Assembly: GCA_965603115.1 (NCBI GenBank)
Contig: CBFDBT010000177.1
Location: 1-5,430 of the forward strand
Direction of reading: 5' to 3'
DNA from: CBFDBT01 sp965603115
GTDB lineage: Bacteria; Pseudomonadota; Alphaproteobacteria; Sphingomonadales; Kordiimonadaceae
DNA length: 5,430 nucleotides
Shown here: piece after piece, positions 1 to 5,430 of the stretch
Position numbering within the stretch: position 1 is the stretch's first letter
Layout: each line of letters opens with the position of its first letter
Position numbers and translations under genes: made by a program
The notes under the pieces: model-generated
Seen by the model: the letters and a program-made list of their open reading frames with translations, nothing else
What the model was told of the DNA's origin: nothing
Databases searched by the model: none

Positions 1-336
1 CGGGAAGTGGTAGAACGTCATCTGCCCGTAACGGACGCTACAATCGAATTTATCGATAGCTATCCTGCCATGACAGAAACTGATGCCAATAGGGCCTTGC
101 TGGCCAAGCTTAATGACGTCACCGTTGCTATGGGCATGGAACCTGTAAAAGCATTTGATCCAACCAAACGCGGGGCGGCCGATATCTCTTTTGTAGCGCC
201 GTATGTAACGTCAATGGATGCACTTGGTGGGTCAGGTGGCGGCTCGCATACACCGAACGAATGGGCTGATCTGGCAAGCATTAAAGTGGCAACCCAGCGC
301 ACAGCTGTATTTCTTTACCGCCTTCTGCAGGAATAG
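1..336 (+). CDS. M20 family metallopeptidase, C-terminal fragment (5' end outside window)
   Basis: This is the C-terminal part of a zinc-dependent M20 (glutamate carboxypeptidase/CPG2-like) peptidase. Members hydrolyse a peptide or amide bond with two metal ions. The frame is open from base 1, so the gene begins outside the window; the GTG at 7 is internal. The visible ~111 residues cover the end of the dimerisation (lid) domain and the return to the catalytic domain. The block GAADISFVAPYV is followed by the Gly-rich GGSGGGSHTPNEW motif. The His codon at 247-249 in that motif is the expected C-terminal zinc ligand of the family. The closing helix (about 275-333) is typical of the M20 C-terminus. 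The stop at 334-336 is 6 bp from the stop of the convergent amidase gene, and a long inverted repeat starts 11 bp past it. Family assignment is solid; substrate and any export signal cannot be judged without the N-terminus. Confidence 0.85.
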   Translation, partial: REVVERHLPVTDATIEFIDSYPAMTETDANRALLAKLNDVTVAMGMEPVKAFDPTKRGAADISFVAPYVTSMDALGGSGGGSHTPNEWADLASIKVATQRTAVFLYRLLQE

Positions 337-342
337 TTTAAT

Positions 343-1080
343 TCATCTATTCCCAAGCGCTTTGACTGCATCTGCAACTTTTTGCAAAGCCAGCAGGCTT
401 GCATTATCGACTAAGCCGTCAAGGCGCTTGGGATAGAAATGTCTTTGAAAAGCCGTCATATTTAGGACGTCATGCTCAGCCCATATCTCTGTAATGGGGC
501 TGTCATAGCCAATATCACCCAATAATGACTGCGCCAATTTGGCTGTTTCATTTTTATCCTGAAGTGAGACAAGCAAGTCTGCGCCCTCCCCCACATTTGG
601 TGGCGCTATACCAATACCACTCTCAGCCAATACGCCCCACGGAAACAACTCACCGGGATCAGATTTTCGGCTAGGTGCTACATCAGAATGGCCCAAGACG
701 AATTCACTAGGGATAGCATGACGCGCCATTAACTGCTTAGACAGGTCTATTAATGCCTTGATTTGCACATCTGGAAAAGCGCGGTAGCCCCACTCATGCC
801 CAGGATTAACAATTTCAATACCTATTGATCGGCTATTGGTATCGCGCTCACCATGCCAAAAACTTACACCCGCATGATGCGCGCGTCGGCTCTCATCCAC
901 GAGCTGAAATATCTGCCCGTCTTCCTCGACTAAATAATGGGCGCTGACGTCCCACTCTGGGTCACACAGGCGCTCAAGCGCCTCTGTCCCAGTTTGCATA
1001 CCCGTATAATGTAAGAGTAGCATATCAATCGGCAAAAGTCGGCTACCATGATTTAGCGATGGATGTTGAATGATGGTCAT
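343..1080 (-). CDS. AmiD-type N-acetylmuramoyl-L-alanine amidase (Amidase_2 + peptidoglycan-binding-like domain)
   Basis: A 245-residue zinc amidase that should cleave the lactyl-amide bond between (anhydro)MurNAc and L-Ala of the stem peptide. Residues ~16-150 form the Amidase_2 (PGRP-like) domain. The zinc ligands are H24 in LLLHYT, and H131 and D141 in GHSDVAPSRKSDPG. K139 and E89 (SIGIE) match the catalytic Lys and Glu of AmpD/AmiD. Residues ~175-240 resemble the C-terminal peptidoglycan-binding domain of E. coli AmiD (AFQRHFYP..LDG block), which AmpD lacks. No signal peptide or lipobox is seen at the N-terminus (MTIIQHPSLNHG), unlike E. coli AmiD, an outer-membrane lipoprotein. This copy may therefore be cytoplasmic and do AmpD's job. 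It lies 18 bp downstream of nagZ on the same strand, so co-transcription is likely. The Shine-Dalgarno is weak (TGGGA about 11 nt upstream). Enzyme family is certain; AmiD versus AmpD role is inferred. Confidence 0.93.
   Translation of the reverse strand: MTIIQHPSLNHGSRLLPIDMLLLHYTGMQTGTEALERLCDPEWDVSAHYLVEEDGQIFQLVDESRRAHHAGVSFWHGERDTNSRSIGIEIVNPGHEWGYRAFPDVQIKALIDLSKQLMARHAIPSEFVLGHSDVAPSRKSDPGELFPWGVLAESGIGIAPPNVGEGADLLVSLQDKNETAKLAQSLLGDIGYDSPITEIWAEHDVLNMTAFQRHFYPKRLDGLVDNASLLALQKVADAVKALGNR
347..436. repeat. Long imperfect inverted repeat with nested hairpin at a convergent gene end
   Basis: Arms 347-366 and 418-436 are complementary over 18 base pairs, with one T bulge (350 or 351) and one T/C mismatch (361); in RNA that position is a G-U or A-C pair depending on strand. 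The shared core is CCCAAGCGC against GCGCTTGGG. The 51-nt centre holds a second hairpin: TGCAAAGCC (383-391), loop AGCA, GGCTTGCA (396-403), with one bulged A. The structure lies inside the last codons of the amidase gene and 11 bp past the peptidase stop, so transcripts from either side would carry it. No clear U-run follows on either strand, so a classic intrinsic terminator is not shown. It may be an mRNA 3'-end stabiliser or a transcription block. Confidence 0.6.
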
Positions 1081-1098
1081 TTTTTCTATATCCCAGCC

Positions 1099-2112
1099 TT
1101 ATAAACTCAATAGATTCTCTAACCGGTCAAGCGCTGCCGCTTCATCAAAGTCTTGAGGGCGCTGAAAAGCAACTTTAGCAGCGACATCTGCACGGCGCAA
1201 AGCGTCTCCTTCAAGCACAATTGCACTATTTGCCACTTGCTGCATATCAGCCATCACGCCATTGCATTGCAACAACATATCACAGCCGGCTGCGAGCGAT
1301 GCCCGCCCCCGTTCTTCAAGAGTGCCGCTTAGTGCCTTCATATTAAGATCGTCCGTCATAATCATACCATCGAAACCACATTCTTTGCGTAACACACCTT
1401 CAATGATCGCGGGCGATATAGTTGCTGCAAGATCACTATCAATATCCTCGTATATGACATGAGCGGTCATTAGCATGGCCTCAGTATTAAAAGCCTTAAA
1501 GGGGGCAAAGTCTGTTGCAGATAGTTCAGTGTGAGGTGCTGATACTCTGGGCAATGAAAGGTGGCTGTCAACGATGGCTCTACCATGACCAGGCCCATGT
1601 TTGATCACAGGGGCAACACCTCCGGCAAGCAAGCCCTCGACCACAGCGTGCCCTATTGCACACACTGTTTCAACATCAGTGCCCAATGCGCGCTGGGTCA
1701 TAATATCATGCGCACCTACAGCGGGCACGTCCAGCATGGGCGCGCAATCAACATTAACACCGAGTGTTTTCAAGTCATGGGCTATCAATCGATAGTTCAG
1801 ATATGTAGCTTCCAAGGCAGCTTCAGGGCTGGAGGCATAGAGAGTAGGAAATACAGTTGGTGCTGGCGGACTGCGCCATATAGGTGCCGTGAGGCGTGAT
1901 ACACGACCGCCCTCTTGATCGATTAAAACCGGAACATTATCGCAGCCTAGAGCTTCTTTAAAGTCACCGACGAGCGCACGAACTTGATCTTTAGAGTCTA
2001 TATTTCGTGAAAAAAGAATAAAGCCCCAAGGCATAAGGTCGCGAAAGAAAGCTTTTTCACTTTGATTTAAGCGCAAGCCTTCACAGCCAAATATTGCAGA
2101 TACTTGTTTCAT
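1099..2112 (-). CDS. nagZ: Beta-N-acetylhexosaminidase NagZ (glycoside hydrolase family 3)
   Basis: A 337-residue single-domain GH3 enzyme that removes the non-reducing GlcNAc from GlcNAc-1,6-anhydroMurNAc(-peptide) in the cytoplasm during peptidoglycan recycling. The product anhydroMurNAc-peptides can also act as beta-lactamase inducers where AmpR exists. Hallmarks in order: GWGFILFSRN-like strand (residues 29-37, here PWGFILFSRN), LIDQEGGRVSRL (63-74; D65 contacts the sugar), KHGPGHG (171-177), the mobile catalytic loop GRAIVDSH with acid/base-assisting H184, and MTDDLNMKAL with nucleophile D254. Length is normal for proteobacterial NagZ. The usual KH[IF]PGHG motif carries Gly at 173, a mild oddity. 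The ATG at 2112 has a good Shine-Dalgarno (AGGAG, plus-strand 2119-2123) at 6 nt spacing, which supports this start. No signal peptide is present. It heads an apparent operon with the amidase; in many alphaproteobacteria nagZ is instead followed by scpA/scpB. Confidence 0.96.
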   Translation of the reverse strand: MKQVSAIFGCEGLRLNQSEKAFFRDLMPWGFILFSRNIDSKDQVRALVGDFKEALGCDNVPVLIDQEGGRVSRLTAPIWRSPPAPTVFPTLYASSPEAALEATYLNYRLIAHDLKTLGVNVDCAPMLDVPAVGAHDIMTQRALGTDVETVCAIGHAVVEGLLAGGVAPVIKHGPGHGRAIVDSHLSLPRVSAPHTELSATDFAPFKAFNTEAMLMTAHVIYEDIDSDLAATISPAIIEGVLRKECGFDGMIMTDDLNMKALSGTLEERGRASLAAGCDMLLQCNGVMADMQQVANSAIVLEGDALRRADVAAKVAFQRPQDFDEAAALDRLENLLSL

Positions 2113-2255
2113 AAATAACTCCTAACCTACTCTTAGAGAGACGATCAAATGATATCAAGCCTGAAGCTTTATCACGCATTCTTTTTGCACAGCAGTAAAT
2201 TCAATGCTAATCCGATAGCCTAGAGCACAAATGATAACTTACGTATAAGGCAACT

Positions 2256-3440
2256 ATGACATACTCAACACCTTGGTCAAAACGACATAAAAAAGTAACG
2301 GGTGGCACGCCCTTTAGTTTGTCCAATTCCTTTGCACAGCCTCTTACAAATGCTGAACTTATAGAAATGGCAATGCGTCGAGGGGATGATGATATTGTTA
2401 TTCAATTTCAAGACCACTCCCTGGACTATACCCCCAATGGCGGCAGCTTGGACCTACGCGAAGAAATTTCTAAACTATATGGTGAGAGCATAGATGCTGA
2501 AAATATAATTGTTTTCACTGGCGGTCAGGTCGCTTTGCAAACTGCAGCAATAGCGTTGCTGAATGAGCACTCCCATTCCATAGTTTTTACCCCGAGTTAT
2601 CAATCGGTTCAAACAGCGCCCGTTCATGCAGATGGCACCGTTACTAAAATCCCGCTCCACGCCTATGACGAGTGGGCAATAGACATCTATGCCGTTGAAG
2701 CTGCCATACGCGACAATACTAGGCTTATCATCATAAATTCACCCTATAACCCGGCAGGCACTCTCATGAGTGCCAAACATCAAGAGCGTTTAAAAGCCCT
2801 TGCAGAGGAAAAGGACATCTATATTTTATCCGATGAAGTTTACCGCCTGTTGGAGCATGACAAAAAAGACCGCATTCCGGCAATGGCTGAACTTTATGAT
2901 CAAGGTTTGAGTGTTTGCACACTCTCCAAGCCCTGGGGTGGCTGTGGCATAACCATTGGCTGGATAGCGCTGCAAGATATGGCTCTCAAGCAAAAAATCA
3001 TTGATACACAGTATTTTGGCACAGCATGCCCTAGTCGAGCTAGTGAACTGCAAGCCATCATGACTTTGCGAGCAAGTGACGAAATACTGGAGAAAAACTT
3101 AAAGATCATACGACATAATCTTGGCCTGCTTGATAAGTTTTTTGAGACTTATAGTGATTTGTTCGAGTGGGTTCGACCAAAAGCAGGCGCCATAGGCTTT
3201 GTAAAATTTATAGGCCCTCTCACGTCTAAACAGCTTGGAGAAGAAATGGCGCAGGCAGGGATTTCAATAAAACCCGCCTATGTTTTCTACGACGGCGACA
3301 GTGATGACTATGATGATTATTTTCGCCTTGGGTATGGTGAAAAAATAATGCCCAAAGCCCTAGAGGCTCTCATAGGTTTTGTTGAAGAGCATAAGCAGTC
3401 TTGGTACACTTCCATGCAGGCTCAGACAGAGGCCAAATAA
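2256..3440 (+). CDS. PLP-dependent aminotransferase, class I/II fold-type I, atypical phosphate-binding loop
   Basis: A 394-residue cytoplasmic pyridoxal-phosphate enzyme of the aspartate aminotransferase superfamily, predicted to move an amino group between an amino acid and a 2-oxo acid. Residue positions: Y60-P61-N62-G63-G64 entry motif, FTGGQVAL (87-94) cofactor-ring region, PSYQS with Y115, NSPYNPAG (161-168) with N165, SDEVY (192-196) with D193 and Y196, Schiff-base K225 in LSKPWGG, and substrate-carboxylate R357 in YFRLGYG. The loop after the lysine reads SKPWGGCGITIGW. The Arg that normally lies eight residues after Lys and binds PLP phosphate is Thr (T233), so it belongs to an unusual subgroup or has altered cofactor binding. 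The ATG at 2256 has AAGG 5 nt upstream. The gene diverges from nagZ and converges with the cyclodeaminase-family gene, overlapping it by 19 bp. Specific substrate unknown; other fold-type I activities (oxidase, cyclase, lyase) are not excluded. Confidence 0.9.
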   Translation: MTYSTPWSKRHKKVTGGTPFSLSNSFAQPLTNAELIEMAMRRGDDDIVIQFQDHSLDYTPNGGSLDLREEISKLYGESIDAENIIVFTGGQVALQTAAIALLNEHSHSIVFTPSYQSVQTAPVHADGTVTKIPLHAYDEWAIDIYAVEAAIRDNTRLIIINSPYNPAGTLMSAKHQERLKALAEEKDIYILSDEVYRLLEHDKKDRIPAMAELYDQGLSVCTLSKPWGGCGITIGWIALQDMALKQKIIDTQYFGTACPSRASELQAIMTLRASDEILEKNLKIIRHNLGLLDKFFETYSDLFEWVRPKAGAIGFVKFIGPLTSKQLGEEMAQAGISIKPAYVFYDGDSDDYDDYFRLGYGEKIMPKALEALIGFVEEHKQSWYTSMQAQTEAK

Positions 3441-4357
3441 ACCGCTTCTGCAATTTTGATATCTTGCACCGCAACCCCTGTCAGATCAGCAAGAGTGATT
3501 TGATCCTCTTTTATCCTGCCTGCCTTATCAGCGATGACATGACCGAGTTCAATCGCTTTTCCTGCTTCAATTTTTTTTGCTTTCAAAGCTTGAAATATTT
3601 CACCACGTTCCATGCACTGCTCGATGCTATCAGCGACAAGAATATCAGCCATGGCTAAAATTTCAGCCTCAACTTCTTGCTTGTCTGCGGTGTCAGAGCC
3701 AACAGCTGTGATGTGAACACCGGGCCTTATGTCGATGGTTTTGATTAAAGGATGTTTTGCGGTGGTTGTCGTCACGATAAGGTTAGCACCGGCCATCACG
3801 TCGCTGACCGTCTCTGCAATGCGCACCTTAAAGCCATGCTGCTCCATATCCTGTTTGTATAGATCAGCCTTATTCTGGTCTCGTCCCCAAACAATAATGT
3901 CGCGGCAAGGCGTTATGTCTTTTAAATAAAGGGCTTGTAATCGCGCCTGCACCCCTGTGCCAATGATGCCAATCGCCGATACATTTTTGGGCGCCAAATA
4001 TTTTGCAGTAATGGCACCAGCCACTGCAGTTCGAATATCTGTCAAATAGGCTTCATCATGCAGAACACTCACCAAAGCGCCCGTTTTTTGACTAAAGAGG
4101 AGCATAAGGCCATTGCCGGGGGGCAAACCCAGTTCAGAGTTAGAATAAAATCCTGACGCTATTTTAATGGTATAATAATCAGTCTCTTTTACAGCGCCAT
4201 ATTTGATATGCACCTCACCCTTGTCCATGATCAGTTCGCCAACAGGCGGTACGGTTACCAAACCTTTAGAATATTCGACAAAGCCTTGCTCAATTAGAGG
4301 CAGTGGATTGAGTGTGGCTAAAATCTGTTTAATCTCATCAAGAGCTAAAATTTTCAT
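3422..4357 (-). CDS. Ornithine cyclodeaminase / mu-crystallin family protein
   Basis: A 311-residue NAD(P)-binding protein of the family that includes ornithine cyclodeaminase (ornithine to proline plus ammonia), the EutC-type protein of ectoine use, ketimine/imino-acid reductases and some alanine dehydrogenases. Residues ~1-115 form the substrate/dimerisation half. IGIIGTGVQARLQ (129-141) is the Rossmann dinucleotide loop, followed by VWGRD (156-160) at the end of beta-2. By alignment from memory with Pseudomonas putida OCD, K65 (TIKIASG), R109 (LTDIRTAV) and D222 (VGSDTADKQEV) correspond to K69, R112 and catalytic D228, so the active-site frame is intact. No frameshift is seen and the length is normal. 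A modest GAGA Shine-Dalgarno precedes the ATG by about 7 nt. It lies 32 bp downstream of a broken dehydrogenase on the same strand, so it probably shares that promoter. True cyclodeaminase activity is not assured; imino-acid reduction is an equal possibility. Confidence 0.9.
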   Translation of the reverse strand: MKILALDEIKQILATLNPLPLIEQGFVEYSKGLVTVPPVGELIMDKGEVHIKYGAVKETDYYTIKIASGFYSNSELGLPPGNGLMLLFSQKTGALVSVLHDEAYLTDIRTAVAGAITAKYLAPKNVSAIGIIGTGVQARLQALYLKDITPCRDIIVWGRDQNKADLYKQDMEQHGFKVRIAETVSDVMAGANLIVTTTTAKHPLIKTIDIRPGVHITAVGSDTADKQEVEAEILAMADILVADSIEQCMERGEIFQALKAKKIEAGKAIELGHVIADKAGRIKEDQITLADLTGVAVQDIKIAEAVYLASV

Positions 4358-4389
4358 AATACAGTCTCATAGTTAGTTCTAAGGCGAAA

Positions 4390-5117
4390 TTATGCAGTAT
4401 TGCCGCCATCAATAGGAATGGCTGTTCCCGTTATCTGTTCTGCAGCATCTGAAGCAAGGTATAAACATAGTGCAGCAACTTCATCTGAAGTGGTCACGCG
4501 ACCGGTTGGGCTTTCCGCATTATTTTCAGTCATAGCATGAGTATAATCCATGCCACGTTGCGCGGCTTCAATTTCCAACATAGGCGTATCAACATCGCCT
4601 GGACAAATAGCATTCACGCGGATTTTATCCTTTGCATGGTCCAGCGCCATAGCCTTTGTCAACAAAACAAGGCCCCCTTTGCTGGCACAATAAGCAACGG
4701 CTTGCTGACGGACGCTATATTTATTATTGTCCCGCCCAGTTTCTTTAAGGGGACAATAGCAGCTCTCGACAGGTAAAAGGGGGCATTCAGATTAATCGCC
4801 ATGGTCTCTTCCCACTCATGGTCAAGAGTGTTTTCAGCATCTTTTCTAAAGATCACGCCCGCACAGTTGATCAGGACATCCAGACGTCCATATTGTGACA
4901 TAGTAAACGCTATCAGGTCATTACAAGATTTTACGCTTGATAGGTTCCCAGCCCAGAATTTAACATTATCCAAGTCTTTAGCAACGTCTTGCAAACGGTC
5001 CTCATTACGCCCTGCTACAATAACCCTATATCCTTTTTGGGAGAATTGTCTTGCGGTTGCAGCGCCAATGCCAGAGCTTCCACCCGTTATTATCGCGACT
5101 TTGCCATGATTGTTCAT
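4390..5117 (-). pseudogene. Frameshifted short-chain dehydrogenase/reductase (SDR), lost Ser-Tyr loop
   Basis: A classical SDR (NAD(P)-dependent oxidoreductase) broken in the middle. The first part, from the ATG at 5117, encodes TGGSSGIG (residues 11-18, nucleotide loop), VIVAGRNEDR (33-41; Arg after Gly suggests NADP(H) preference), INCAGV (83-88) and TIINIAS ending in the catalytic-site Ser136 (codon 4712-4710). That frame then runs into unrelated residues and stops at 4661-4659. The rest of the protein continues in another frame from about 4707: QQAVAYCASKGG with the YxxxK pair, then RVNAICPGDVDTP and a C-terminal IDGGN, ending with TAA at 4392-4390. Ser and Tyr are separated by 17 nt instead of the ~36 nt expected from the usual spacing of 13 residues, so a 19-nt deletion (3n+1) explains both the shift and the missing loop. 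AAGGAA (5126-5131) is the ribosome site. No slippery heptamer is visible. Re-initiation of the second half alone would not give an active SDR. Confidence 0.85.
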
Positions 5118-5192
5118 TGCTATAATTCCTTTATAAAATCTCCGAAAGTGTCACCTTCAAGACACGTGGTATTAACTCTGTAATAAATAACA

Positions 5193-5207
5193 TTGCAGTA
5201 ATTGCAA
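5193..5207. promoter_or_regulatory. Perfect dyad TTGCA-N5-TGCAA, LysR-type operator candidate
   Basis: A perfect inverted repeat with 5-bp arms (5193-5197, 5203-5207) and a 5-bp centre, fitting the T-N11-A form of LysR-type regulator boxes. It is 76 bp upstream of the dehydrogenase start. On the minus strand its TTGCAA could double as a -35 with TATTAC 16 bp further on, so binding there could control the dehydrogenase/cyclodeaminase unit. No regulator gene is identifiable in the window, and other dimeric regulators could use such a site. Confidence 0.4.
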
Positions 5208-5281
5208 AGGTTTAACAGCGAATTAAATAGCCATTCGTCACAAATTTCTACTGAAGTGCCTCACTACCACTGTAGGCATTG

Positions 5282-5326
5282 CTAGATGCCCCAACTTACT
5301 GACATGTACAAAGGATGATGGCCCAT
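5282..5326 (-). CDS. Possible 14-codon leader ORF upstream of the dehydrogenase unit
   Basis: A short leftward ORF encodes MGHHPLYMSVSWGI. Its ATG is preceded at 6 nt by GAGGAG (plus-strand 5333-5338), the strongest Shine-Dalgarno in the region. It ends 164 bp before the dehydrogenase start. Its last codons and stop fall within a GGCAT/ATGCC dyad (5275-5290), with two more small dyads just beyond (5264-5275 and 5255-5265). That layout resembles a translated leader, but no poly-U run follows the dyads and no clear minus-strand promoter lies above it. The same bases overlap the -35 of the rightward promoter. It may be chance. Confidence 0.2.
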   Translation of the reverse strand: MGHHPLYMSVSWGI

Positions 5327-5328
5327 GG

Positions 5329-5356
5329 TTGACTCCTCACAACTTTAAGGTAGAAT
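5329..5356 (+). promoter_or_regulatory. Sigma70-like promoter for the gene starting at 5411
   Basis: TTGACT (5329-5334, 5 of 6 to consensus) and TAGAAT (5351-5356, 5 of 6) are separated by 16 bp. Transcription would start near 5363 and leave a leader of about 48 nt before the ATG at 5411. An AT-rich tract follows. This is the best promoter match I found by eye in the intergenic regions. Confidence 0.5.
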
Positions 5357-5410
5357 TTCTAAGCTATAAATTAATAAAATTTATATTTTTGAGAATTAGG
5401 GGATCAGATA

Positions 5411-5430
5411 ATGACAAAAAAAGACAGAAT
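5411..5430 (+). CDS. Start of an unidentified rightward gene (first six codons and part of a seventh)
   Basis: Only the start, MTKKDR plus two bases of the next codon, is in the window, so no function can be named. The start is well supported. AGGGGA (5398-5403) is a strong Shine-Dalgarno with 7 nt spacing, an in-frame TGA at 5390-5392 rules out a longer upstream start, and a good sigma70-like promoter lies at 5329-5356. It is divergent from the dehydrogenase/cyclodeaminase unit. Such a position is often held by a regulator of the neighbouring operon, but that is only positional inference. Confidence 0.6.

Larger units (their letters stand above)
5118..5410. other. 293-bp divergent intergenic control region
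   Basis: The region between the broken dehydrogenase and the rightward gene has no substantial ORF on either strand. The half near 5340-5410 is very AT-rich and holds the promoter -10 and leader of the rightward gene. The half near 5120-5210 holds the TTGCA-N5-TGCAA dyad and the dehydrogenase ribosome site. The middle (5250-5295) has three short adjacent dyads with 4-5 bp arms. No tRNA, terminator with a U-run, or insertion-sequence end is seen. Confidence 0.6.

Noticed and set aside
967..984. Palindrome AGGCGCT-CA-AGCGCCT inside the amidase gene
   Set aside because: It encodes the EALERL stretch and is explained by GAG/GCG/CTT/CGC codons; it has no U-run and no position suggesting a role.
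353..1134. Repeated CAAGCGC words (near 355, 975, 1127 and inverted near 424), as a possible uptake or REP motif
   Set aside because: Too short and too few, without a common extension apart from the one inverted repeat already listed; codon preference is enough.
1561..1899. Open frame of 112 codons opposite nagZ
   Set aside because: It is antisense to a clear nagZ gene, has no recognisable domain and no supporting ribosome site; treated as a shadow.
2113..2255. Promoters in the nagZ/aminotransferase divergent region (TTGCAC near 2187, TTGATA on the minus strand)
   Set aside because: Neither has a -10 match better than about 3 of 6 at proper spacing; promoters must exist nearby but cannot be placed.
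4659..4760. Programmed -1 ribosomal frameshift joining the two dehydrogenase parts
   Set aside because: The direction of shift would fit, but no X-XXY-YYZ slippery heptamer lies between the INIAS and QQAVAY blocks, and the loop would still lack about six residues.
5148..5165. GTGTC/GACAC hairpin near the dehydrogenase start
   Set aside because: Only 5 bp with an 8-nt loop; such dyads are common by chance.

Overview
The window looks like a stretch of chromosome from a Gram-negative bacterium, probably an alphaproteobacterium of moderate to low GC. The main reason is the NagZ sequence, whose PWGFILFSRNI and HGRAIVDSHLSLP blocks look alphaproteobacterial. AT-rich intergenic regions and good Shine-Dalgarno sites fit. 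No finer placement is claimed. I see no tRNA, rRNA, CRISPR, insertion sequence or phage gene.

Left part (1-2112): the last ~110 codons of an M20 family metallopeptidase run rightward off the left edge. They meet, 6 bp tail to tail, a leftward two-gene unit: nagZ (2112 to 1099), then 18 bp later an AmiD-type N-acetylmuramoyl-L-alanine amidase (1080 to 343). The two enzymes perform complementary steps in muropeptide recycling: NagZ removes GlcNAc, and the amidase removes the peptide from the (anhydro)MurNAc. The amidase has no visible export signal, so both could act in the cytoplasm. A long imperfect inverted repeat with a nested hairpin (347-436) covers the end of the amidase gene and lies just past the peptidase stop.

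Middle part (2113-4357): a 143-bp divergent intergenic region separates nagZ from a rightward PLP-dependent fold-type I aminotransferase (2256-3440). I saw no convincing promoter there. The aminotransferase keeps its catalytic Lys but has Thr where most relatives have the phosphate-binding Arg. Its 3' end overlaps by 19 bp, tail to tail, a leftward ornithine cyclodeaminase/mu-crystallin family gene (4357-3422).

Right part (4358-5430): upstream of the cyclodeaminase gene, on the same strand and 32 bp away, is a short-chain dehydrogenase (5117-4390). It is frameshifted between its catalytic Ser and Tyr, with about six residues apparently lost, so it is called a pseudogene. A 293-bp non-coding region (5118-5410) follows. 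It holds a perfect TTGCA-N5-TGCAA dyad, a possible 14-codon leftward leader ORF with a strong Shine-Dalgarno, and a good sigma70-like promoter for a rightward gene of which only six codons and part of a seventh are in the window.

Aminotransferase, cyclodeaminase-family protein and dehydrogenase suggest a small amino/imino-acid metabolism locus that has begun to decay. The substrate cannot be told from sequence. I do not see clear evidence of a wholly new system; the most unusual points are the Arg-to-Thr aminotransferase, the broken dehydrogenase, and the structured end of the amidase gene.
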